Assembly: GCA_017613595.1 (NCBI GenBank)
Contig: JAGADM010000156.1
Coordinates: 1 to 17,780 of the forward strand
Source: Lachnospiraceae bacterium
GTDB taxonomy: Bacteria > Bacillota_A > Clostridia > Lachnospirales > Lachnospiraceae
Direction of reading: 5' to 3'
DNA length: 17,780 nt
Numbering within the stretch: the first letter of the stretch is position 1; the number at the start of each line of letters is the position of its first letter. The notes under the pieces are model-generated. The model was not told the origin of the DNA. It saw nothing but the letters and a program-made list of their open reading frames with translations, and searched no databases. The position numbers and the translations under genes are program-made. Below are positions 1-7,000 of the stretch, piece after piece.

Positions 1-31
1 TATGCCTGTAACGGCATAGAAATGTCATGTG

Positions 32-106
32 CTATTTTGCGCTTCTCCGGGAGGCAGTACCAACATACAAATATTCTTTTGTGAAAGTTCTCAGACTAAT
101 AATCAT
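32..106 (-). CDS. Possible 24-residue leader peptide or decayed gene start
   Basis: A short reading frame of 24 codons begins at the ATG at 104-106 and ends at TAG at 32-34. A strong AGGGAGGT ribosome binding site (113-120) sits 6 nt upstream, and a perfect consensus promoter lies behind it (171-199). The peptide starts MIISLRTFTKEY and ends in a basic RRSAK; I do not recognise it. Just past its stop, a second ATG at 26-28 opens a frame (MTFLCRYRH) that runs off the window edge. This may therefore be a leader peptide before a larger gene, or a gene start broken by a nonsense or frameshift change. The expression signals are clear; that the peptide matters is inference. Confidence 0.35.
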   Translation of the reverse strand: MIISLRTFTKEYLYVGTASRRSAK

Positions 107-170
107 TTGTATACCTCCCTTTCTCGCTTATAGCGTATTTGATTTTGCCAGCACCTGCTGACATTTGCAG

Positions 171-199
171 ATTATACAGACACATCCGGAAAATGTCAA
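171..199 (-). promoter_or_regulatory. Perfect consensus sigma-A promoter, leftward
   Basis: Read on the minus strand, TTGACA (194-199) and TATAAT (171-176) are separated by exactly 17 nt. Transcription should start near 164 and run toward the mini-ORF at 106-32. The leader contains small dyads, including GCTTATAGC at 126-134. The promoter diverges from the ytrA-like promoter; their -35 boxes are about 40 bp apart. Confidence 0.8.
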
Positions 200-233
200 G
201 CCGCAAATGACAATTCAAAAATAAACACCATAT

Positions 234-282
234 AACAGTTGACAACTGTTTCAAACTGTTATATACTGTTTATCGTAAACAG
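234..282. promoter_or_regulatory. Probable YtrA-type operator array
   Basis: Two perfect dyads bracket the promoter. AACAGTT-GAC-AACTGTT (234-250) covers the -35 box. CTGTTTA-TCG-TAAACAG (266-282) covers the end of the -10 box and the start site. Their centres are 32 bp apart, about three helical turns. Between them the half-site recurs in direct orientation every 10 bp (AACTGTT at 244-250, AACTGTT at 254-260, TACTGTT at 264-270). GntR proteins bind dyads as dimers, so autoregulation by the product of the gene at 364 is the natural reading. The binding itself is inferred. Confidence 0.65.
239..267 (+). promoter_or_regulatory. Sigma-A promoter of the GntR-ABC operon
   Basis: TTGACA (239-244) and TATACT (262-267) are separated by 17 nt, giving a start near 274 and a leader of about 90 nt. 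The leader can form hairpins (for example GGACAG pairing with CTGTCC). Both promoter boxes are embedded in inverted repeats, as expected for a promoter controlled by the GntR repressor it transcribes. Confidence 0.85.
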
Positions 283-363
283 CGGGACAGCCGCTCTCAG
301 GCGCACTGTCCGATTCCGCGCTATGCGCAGGCGCAGACACCGTTTACAGAAGGGAAATACGAT

Positions 364-741
364 ATGCAGCACATCATTATCAAAAATTCATCCATGGTGC
401 CGGTTTATGAGCAGCTGATGTCACAGATCAAGCAGCAGATCATTAACGGCACACTTCCGGAAGGCGAGGCTCTGCCCTCCGTCCGTGCTCTGTCCGCCGA
501 ACTGAAGATCAGCGCGCTGACCGTCAAGAAAGCGTATGACCGGCTCGAGGAGGAACGTTTTGTCATCACGGTTCACGGCAAAGGAACGTACGTTGCCGCT
601 GCCGACCGCCAGCTAGCGGCGGAGGCCCGTAGAATAGCCGTCGAGAAGGACTTCTCTCTCGCTGTGGAAAAGGCAAGGAACGTCGGGCTTAAGGACGACG
701 AGATCCGCGAGATTTTAGACATCCTGCTTTCGGAAACTTAA
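364..741 (+). CDS. YtrA-type GntR family transcriptional repressor
   Basis: This 125-residue protein has an N-terminal GntR winged helix at about residues 8-78. It shows the family pattern: QIKQQIINGTL, then the LPSVRALSAEL recognition region, TVKKAYDRLE, and the wing ending GKGTYV. Only about 45 residues of charged helix follow. That short tail is the hallmark of the YtrA subfamily, whose members are this size and lack the FCD, UTRA or aminotransferase domains of other GntR proteins. YtrA proteins usually sit first in operons with ABC transporters and repress them, with release on cell-envelope antibiotic stress. The same arrangement is seen here: an ATPase starts 33 nt downstream. AGAAGGG (348-354) is the ribosome binding site. 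The inducer cannot be told from sequence. Confidence 0.93.
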   Translation: MQHIIIKNSSMVPVYEQLMSQIKQQIINGTLPEGEALPSVRALSAELKISALTVKKAYDRLEEERFVITVHGKGTYVAAADRQLAAEARRIAVEKDFSLAVEKARNVGLKDDEIREILDILLSET

Positions 742-774
742 TCCACTCTCATCAAACAATAAGGAACCAAAACC

Positions 775-1650
775 ATGATTTCAATTAAAAACCTGCAGAA
801 AAAGTATAAGGATTTTTCGCTGAACCTTTCGATGGAAGTTCCGGCAGGGACCGTAACCGGTCTTGTGGGGCGGAACGGCGCCGGCAAGAGTACCGTGATC
901 AAAGCGATCCTCGGTCTGATTGAGCCGGACGGCGGCGAGGTTCGCGTCTTCGGAAAGAATCCCCGCACATTCACAGGGCGGGACAAAGAAGCAATCGGCA
1001 CGGTACTCACCGATTCCGACTTCAGCAAATTCTATAACCTAAAGGACGTATACTACATTTTTAAGAGCTTATATCCGGCATTTGACGGGGACCGCTTCAT
1101 GCAGTTATGTAAGGATCAGAAGCTTCCGCTCAGGAAGGCTCTCCGGAAATTCTCAACCGGTATGAGAACCAAACTCCGCATCATCACGGCCATTACGCAC
1201 GGCGCAAAGCTGCTCGTTCTCGATGAGCCTACCGCGGGACTTGACGTACTCGCCCGGACCGAGATGCTCGGTCTGCTGCGCGACTATCTCGCTGCCGATG
1301 AGGAACGCTCCATCATCATCACCTCGCACATTTCCACCGATCTCGAAGGTTTCTGCGATGATATCTGGCTGATCGATGACGGCCGGATTGTGTTCCATGA
1401 GGAAACCGACGCCCTCCTCGACCGCTACGGCGTTCTGAAGGTCAACAGTAAGCAGTATGATACGCTTGATAAGCAATATCTGCTTGTTGCCAAGGCCGAG
1501 CCGTTCGGATACGCATGCCTGACCAATGAAAAGCAGTATTATCTGGAAAACTATCCGGACATCATCACGGAGCAGGCAACGCTTGACAGCGCTATTATTC
1601 TGCTGACCGGCGGCCGGTTCAATGAAGAAAAGAAAGCGGGGGAACGGTAA
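775..1650 (+). CDS. ABC transporter ATP-binding protein (YtrB/BcrA-like)
   Basis: This 291-residue ATPase energises the permease that follows it. Visible motifs are Walker A GRNGAGKST (32-40), a signature FSTGM (126-130), Walker B LLVLDEPTAGLD (146-157) and the switch histidine in ITSHIS (H185). At the Q-loop position the sequence reads VLTDSDFSKFYNL, so the usual glutamine appears to be missing; YtrB-like ATPases paired with YtrA regulators often vary here. The last ~80 residues are a divergent C-terminal extension typical of drug- or peptide-export ATPases. AAGGA (761-765) lies 9 nt before the ATG. The stop is 1 nt from the permease start, so the two are co-translated. The likely role is export of, or protection from, an envelope-active compound; the substrate is unknown. 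Confidence 0.93.
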   Translation: MISIKNLQKKYKDFSLNLSMEVPAGTVTGLVGRNGAGKSTVIKAILGLIEPDGGEVRVFGKNPRTFTGRDKEAIGTVLTDSDFSKFYNLKDVYYIFKSLYPAFDGDRFMQLCKDQKLPLRKALRKFSTGMRTKLRIITAITHGAKLLVLDEPTAGLDVLARTEMLGLLRDYLAADEERSIIITSHISTDLEGFCDDIWLIDDGRIVFHEETDALLDRYGVLKVNSKQYDTLDKQYLLVAKAEPFGYACLTNEKQYYLENYPDIITEQATLDSAIILLTGGRFNEEKKAGER

Positions 1651-1651
1651 C

Positions 1652-2326
1652 ATGATCAGATTGTTAAAACGGGATTTTTATTTATCGAGGAAGTTGGCGC
1701 TTGTAGCTCTTGCATTTTTCGTCTATGCATTATTGGATAATATCGTGACCGTAGGCTACGATGCATCCTTCACAACAGGAATCTTTATCGCCGGATTTTT
1801 TTTGCTGGTCGTAGTAATCGAAGATTATCGGGACAACGGATTGGCCTTCGTACACACACTTCCCTTTACCCCTGCGGAATATGTGCTTTCAAGACACCTT
1901 TTCATACTTATCATTTCGACGGTAATCGGTGCTCTTTCGTTCGGTCTTGACTGGCTGTTCATCTGCGTAAAGAAAGTGGATTGTGATTACTACGGAATCA
2001 CCCGATGGTCAGTGCTGAACAGCTGCGCCCAGACGTGGTGCTTTATGATCCTGTTCTACGCCGTTCTGCTTCTGCTCTGCAGTAAAATCAGGATGGAACT
2101 CGCCGTCGTAGTGGCCCTTGCAATAGAAGCCGTTATTATGCTTACCTTACTGAAAATACTGGGTTCGTTCTCCTATAACCCGTTAGGAGAAATGACCCCC
2201 TTTCAGAAATGGTACTACGGTCTCAGCGAACAGAAGATTTTCTTCGGAAGCGTCTGCATTACCATCGCCGTATTCCTGATCCTCATGTTCATCACCACTA
2301 TGTTCATGAAAAAGAAAGAGTATTAG
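1652..2326 (+). CDS. ABC-2 type transporter permease
   Basis: This 224-residue integral membrane protein has about six hydrophobic segments, near residues 15-32, 38-58, 82-105, 125-145, 150-168 and 195-218. It ends in a basic MKKKEY tail, the usual build of the ABC-2 permeases partnered with YtrB-like ATPases. The short motif EDYRDNGLAFVHTLPFTPAEY between helices 2 and 3 resembles the conserved cytoplasmic loop of that family. I chose the ATG at 1652 over the in-frame ATG at 1622. It follows a GCGGGGGA site at good spacing and starts 1 nt after the ATPase stop, and the earlier start would add only MKKRKRGNGN. The gene looks somewhat more AT-rich than its neighbours. Confidence 0.88.
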   Translation: MIRLLKRDFYLSRKLALVALAFFVYALLDNIVTVGYDASFTTGIFIAGFFLLVVVIEDYRDNGLAFVHTLPFTPAEYVLSRHLFILIISTVIGALSFGLDWLFICVKKVDCDYYGITRWSVLNSCAQTWCFMILFYAVLLLLCSKIRMELAVVVALAIEAVIMLTLLKILGSFSYNPLGEMTPFQKWYYGLSEQKIFFGSVCITIAVFLILMFITTMFMKKKEY

Positions 2327-2343
2327 ATTGCGTAACGATTAAT

Positions 2344-2416
2344 CGGGCATACCTGTGAGCGTTGTTCTCCCGCAGGCATGCCCGACTCACTGTTTCACCA
2401 CTTGCAAACAAACAAG
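2344..2416 (-). repeat. Palindromic intergenic repeat, copy A (inverted, 10 kb from the others)
   Basis: CGGGCATACCT...AGGCATGCCCG (2344-2384) forms a long hairpin of the same design as copies B-E at 12914-13415. The homology extends past the hairpin. Read on the minus strand, 2416-2385 carries CTTG...GCAAGTGGTGAAACAGTGA, matching the spacer between copies B and C (CTTG...GCAAGTAGTGAAACAGTGA). Copy A is thus a whole ~73-bp element in opposite orientation, lying between convergent genes. Confidence 0.75.
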
Positions 2417-2447
2417 AGCGGCCCACACGGGCCGCTCTCTCATTTTT
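2411..2447. terminator. Bidirectional Rho-independent terminator
   Basis: AGAGCGGCCC (2415-2424), loop ACAC, GGGCCGCTCT (2429-2438) is a perfect 10-bp stem. Downstream on the plus strand is CTCATTTTTCATT; on the minus strand TTGTTTGTTTG follows. It sits between the convergent permease gene (ends 2326) and the minus-strand gene ending at 2470, so it should stop both transcripts. Confidence 0.85.
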
Positions 2448-2469
2448 CATTCAAGTATAGTAAAACTCT

Positions 2470-3915
2470 CTACTCGTTACCGGTTACGTCGTCTGTGAGG
2501 CTCTCAGCACTTTCTGCAGCCTCTTCCGCGGTTGCGGCAACATCGTCCGCTGCCTCGGAAACATCCTCAACTGCCTCGGTTACGGTGTCAGCTGCACTTT
2601 CCGCCGCGTCGGTAAACTTCTTAGTCACATCTTCCGCCGCATCGTCAACTGCATCCGCAGCACTCTCCGCTGCGTCTTCCGCCTTCTCAACAGCCTCCGC
2701 TGCTTCCTCGGTCTTCTCCTCTACCTTCTCGCCGATGCGCTCGAGAGCGTCGGAAAGGTCATCCTCTTTGCCCGAAGCAACTTCCTTGGCTGCCTCTTCA
2801 CTGAGGCGCGCAAGTTTCGCTGCCATGTCGTCGGACAGATTGTCAACGGTATAGGAAACTTCCTTCGAAAGATCGGTCGTATTGCTGATCTTCTCGTATG
2901 CAGCCTCAATCTCCTCTGCGGAAGGTCCGGATGCCTTCAGGGACTCCTTAACGGCATTAACGGATGCCGCAGCTGCTGCGGCCTCTTCAACCTTCGAAGC
3001 TGCCTGCGGAGCATCGGCCGGTTTCACGGGCTGAACCGGTGCCGGTGCGGGTGCCGTCGGAGCCGCGTTCTGAACCGGTGCCGGAGCCGCGGGCTGTACC
3101 GGTGCCTGTGCGGGCTGTGCCGGATAGATAGGACGGTTGTTCGGCTGAATCGGCTGCTGCGCCTGGAAGAACGTCGCTGCTGCCACCTGCGGCTGCTGTG
3201 ACTGGTCAATCGGAGCCGCCGTATTCTTCACGCCGTTGAGCGCTTCGCACTTCAGGCTTGCCCAGCGTCCGACCATCAACACCTCGAGGAACTGGGAAAG
3301 AATTGTTACCACAGAACCCATATTGTCTGCCTGGAATCTCGAAAGATAACTCGACCAGGTTCCCGCCTCCCAGTCTTTCGAATATATGGCGAGAAAATCC
3401 GCAGCAATGGAGATTCCGATGATGAACGCAGTGAAGATAACGGACAGTGTCGCAAATGCGGTGACCGACGGAGCCTTAGCAAGCAGAGCAATTGCCGTGC
3501 ACAGTAAGAACACCAGAACCACACCGGCCAGAACGCAGGAATAGATGAAGGTAAATGTCTTCATGCTGTCCCACTTCCAGGTTTTAATGTACTTAGACGC
3601 ATAGTCAGCCCAGTAATACATACGGTACGCGAACAGTCCCGCGGCAAGAAGCACTCCTACGAAGAATACCCCGCGATTCTCGGTAAACATGGCGATGAGA
3701 AGCACCAGCAGCACGAGAAACAGCGCATAAATAAGGATATGCCCTTTGAGTGTCTCTTTACTCTTAAAGATCTGCTCCAGCACCTTAAACGGACTCTCGT
3801 CCAGAACCTTGGCAGTGGAAAGAATGCTGAGCACATATTCGTACACTCCTGCGATAAAACCTGCAAGGAACAAAATTCCCGCCGCAAACGAGTATTTCCT
3901 GCTTTTATCAGTCAT
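2470..3915 (-). CDS. Multi-pass membrane protein with Pro/Ala linker and acidic Ala/Glu tail
   Basis: This 481-residue protein has three parts. Residues ~10-225 hold five or six membrane segments. Residues ~235-310 are a Pro/Ala/Gln-rich linker with many AP and QP repeats. Residues ~311-481 are a low-complexity, strongly acidic stretch of repeated units such as EEAAEAVEKAEDAAESAADAV, ending VTGNE. The tail looks like a long amphipathic helix of the LEA or apolipoprotein kind, able to lie on a membrane or self-associate. I do not recognise a named family. I chose the ATG at 3915 because AAGGAGG (3924-3930) lies 8 nt before it; an upstream in-frame start (3957) would add 14 residues without a ribosome site and would lie inside the promoter. 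It has its own promoter and terminator, so it is monocistronic. Confidence 0.8.
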   Translation of the reverse strand: MTDKSRKYSFAAGILFLAGFIAGVYEYVLSILSTAKVLDESPFKVLEQIFKSKETLKGHILIYALFLVLLVLLIAMFTENRGVFFVGVLLAAGLFAYRMYYWADYASKYIKTWKWDSMKTFTFIYSCVLAGVVLVFLLCTAIALLAKAPSVTAFATLSVIFTAFIIGISIAADFLAIYSKDWEAGTWSSYLSRFQADNMGSVVTILSQFLEVLMVGRWASLKCEALNGVKNTAAPIDQSQQPQVAAATFFQAQQPIQPNNRPIYPAQPAQAPVQPAAPAPVQNAAPTAPAPAPVQPVKPADAPQAASKVEEAAAAAASVNAVKESLKASGPSAEEIEAAYEKISNTTDLSKEVSYTVDNLSDDMAAKLARLSEEAAKEVASGKEDDLSDALERIGEKVEEKTEEAAEAVEKAEDAAESAADAVDDAAEDVTKKFTDAAESAADTVTEAVEDVSEAADDVAATAEEAAESAESLTDDVTGNE

Positions 3916-3947
3916 GGATGGAACCTCCTTTGATTGGTATTTATAAA

Positions 3948-3976
3948 ATTGTATCATTTACCAAAATGAAAGTCAA
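3948..3976 (-). promoter_or_regulatory. Sigma-A promoter of the acidic-tail membrane protein gene
   Basis: On the minus strand TTGACT (3971-3976) and TACAAT (3948-3953) are separated by 17 nt, about 33 nt before the start codon at 3915. The -35 box lies in the T-rich tail of the terminator that closes the upstream giant-lipoprotein operon. Confidence 0.8.
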
Positions 3977-4011
3977 GAAAACCGGAGCCGCATTTATCAT
4001 GCAGCTCCGGT
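3972..4011 (-). terminator. Rho-independent terminator of the giant-lipoprotein operon
   Basis: ACCGGAGC (3981-3988) pairs with GCTCCGGT (4004-4011). An inner GCAT/ATGC pairing extends the stem across one mismatch. On the minus strand the stem is followed by TTTTCTTGACTTTC. The stop codon of the giant gene (4027-4029) is about 16 nt upstream. Confidence 0.78.
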
Positions 4012-4026
4012 CCTCATTTGCCTTAA

Positions 4027-7000
4027 TTATGACTGATTATTCGGCAGTTTGATTGTAACTTTGTATGAGGTTTCTTTGTAAAGGTCGGATTTGTCCGGCT
4101 TTATGGTGAGGGTAAATGTGTACTCCCCGTCATTTTCTTCCGCAATCTTCGCGAGGCTTATATTCTTATCGACCACGAATATTCCGTCGCTTGCCTCTTC
4201 GAAATCGATAATGAGGCGGTGCATATTCTTTTCAAAGTATTCGCTTGCCGTATTGTAATACCAGTTCTCGTGTTCCGCATCCGTATAACCGGAATAGGTC
4301 ATGGCACCGAAGAATGAATAACAAATCTTCAGAACAGTATTGGTATCGTTGATTTCTGCCGGGTCAATCATTTCCGTAAGATCCAGAACATAAGTATCTT
4401 CAACCTTACTGAACGCTTCCTCCGCCTCGCATACCAGTGCAAGGTCCACGAGCAAAGGTGTTTCCTTTACATGCGTGTTATCATTCTCGCAGACTTCCAC
4501 GAGTGTTCCTGCCTTCCAGCTTTTCACATACGTGTCTCCGTACTCGGATGTCTCGTAGATTCTCTCCGGATTTACGGTGCGAGTGGTATCCACGGTATAC
4601 TTGTGACCCTTCTTATTCTGCTTCACGGTAATCTTCCGGGTACCGAAAGCCGTATTCGTAAAGGTCGCCGTGTAGATGATCTCACCGTCTGCTTCGCAGG
4701 TCGCCGGCAGATTCTTTTCAATGCTTGCGGCAACGGTCTCCGTCTGTACCTGACTCGGGTTCTCCTTGTTGTACCGGGAAGCCTTCATCTTCGTGTTGTT
4801 TTCGACCATTTCCACCGTAACTTCGCTCCAGACAGGATCCAGAACCGGAATGTCCGCTAAGGTCTTCGTCCAGGTGCCGAAAGCGGTATTCGTAAACGTC
4901 GCAGTGTAGGTCGTCTCACCAAGATCGGTATAGGTCGGGGCTTTGGTCTCCTTCGCGGTCACATTTGCCGTCTCCGTCTCATAATGACTGCTGTCATGGT
5001 TGCAGCGCCGTATTGCCGTAACCGTCTTCTTGTCCGTGGACCATTCATAACCGACACTGCCCCATTCGTGTCCGAATGCCTGCGTGATCACCGTCTTCTT
5101 CTGCTGAACAAATGCGGCGTCCGTCGTGAAGTTCTTCGATGTATACTGTGTCTTTCCGTCTCTTAAGCAGGTTGCGGGTTCGAGGACCGCCTCGTCAGCC
5201 GTAACCGTCTCGGTAACAAAGTGAGAGCTGTCTCTCTTACAGGTCTTCTTAGCGGTCACGGTCTGATTGTTCGTTCCCCATAAGTATTCGGGTTCGCCCC
5301 AATCACATCCGACCGGATCGATGGACTCTTCGACCGAACGTCCGCAGTCACTGCAGACTCTCGTCCGGATACCGGATTCAAAACAGCCGGGCTGCTTCGT
5401 GACAACCGGAGTGCCGAGATGCTCATGGCGCTCGGCATCGGCAGCCTGTTCAGCCACTTCGGTCTTCTTCTCATGGCATACGGAGCATTCATAATAGAAC
5501 TCGCTCGGTCTTATGCAGCATCCTTCTTTATAATTTCCGGTATACCGGAAATCATGCTGCTGAATCGGATATACGCTCTCTTCTCTTGTGACATGACAAA
5601 GCTTACAGGTGTGCTGCTTCGTACCATATGCACAAGTGGGTTCCTTGGTTACGATCCACTCTCCCCAATCATGGCATTCGTCGAGGTCGGCGGCAGGAAT
5701 CGGTATGATATTCAGTTCCTTACCGCAGGTCAGACAATGCTCTGCGCGGTATCCGTCGGTCACACAGGTGCGGTCCTTAACAATCACACTGGTGCGGTCC
5801 GAAACATGATTTCCGTGAGCAGGAATGGTAAATCCTTCTCCTACGATCGCGTCACAATCCTTACAGCGGTAATTACCGGAGAAACCGTCCGTCACGCATG
5901 TCGCCGGGGTTCCTTCTTCGCGGTAGGATTCTCCGTGTACCGTCGAGTCAAACGGAAGCTCTACATGCTCTTCCTTATGGCACCACAGGCATCTGCGGAG
6001 CATATCGCCGTGTGTGGAACAGGTCGAGGTGGTCAGAACGATCTCCTCCCAATTGTGACGGTCAGGCTCGATCGGCAGTTCCACGCCGTCCTTAACAAGT
6101 CCGCAGAGTGCGCAGGTGTATCCGGCAAGACCGGTTCTCGCACAGGTTGCTTCGATCGTCACACTCTGTCCTGTCCAGTCATGTACGTGCCAGTATGCGT
6201 TGGCGACAACATCGCCCTTCGGCATTACATAGGTAGTGTCCATAACCTTTCCGTCAATCATCCATACAAGATCGAGTCCTTCTCTCGCTTTCAGCGTAGG
6301 AGCCGTCGGCGTGGTACCGATCTCGACGATATCCGTGCGGATATCCTTGCCGTCTTCGGTCCAGGTAATCTTGCTGTTACCGAGCGTGTACCTCACATAA
6401 ACCGTAAAGTCCTTATCGGGTGCCACGAACTCATAAGGGTACTCCGGCGAATCAAGGGCCTCAGCAGTCCGGAGCAGCATCTGGTAATTCTCGCGGTTCA
6501 GTTCGTCCGGAACCTTCATATAAAGGAGCTCGCCCGTCCGTATCGTGGTTATCTTCTCAACGTATCCGTCCACAACCCAGTTAACGTTATGCGTATTGCC
6601 GACAAATGCGGCGTAGTATGTTGTGTCGTGCTCGGGCATCTTGGTATTCTTATCGATTGCCTCGCCGTTCGCCGTCTGCCAATGGGAGAACTTCATGCCC
6701 GTCTTCTTAAGTCCGGAGCCGTCCGGAAGATTGATCGGACGTCCGCACAGCGTCTTAAACTCTGACACTACGGTATTGCCGTTCTTAAAGGTAACGGTAA
6801 ACTCCTTCGGATACTGTACGCCGATCATAACAATGTATTTATCCGGGACCTTGGTGTTGGCATCCACCTTGGTCAGGTGGCTGTAATCACCGCGTCGGAG
6901 TGCCGCAAGGCCCTCGTTACGAGCCTGCCGCATGGTTTCACCCCAGTTGTAATACCAATCTACCGTGAAATCGTACATGTACCATTCCGTCGTGTAGGAA

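Noticed and set aside
1622..1651. Upstream ATG of the permease
   Set aside because: It would add MKKRKRGNGN overlapping the ATPase end. The ATG at 1652 has the better-placed purine-rich site and starts the typical permease N-terminus.
2378..2854. 158-codon Ser/Ala-rich plus-strand frame
   Set aside because: It is the reverse reading of the Ala/Glu-rich tail of the 2470-3915 gene and runs through copy A of the repeat and the terminator.
5419..6765. 448-codon open frame on the plus strand
   Set aside because: It lies wholly antisense to the giant lipoprotein gene, whose frame shows a signal peptide, repeats and known motifs. The antisense translation shows no domain or ribosome site and reflects codon bias.
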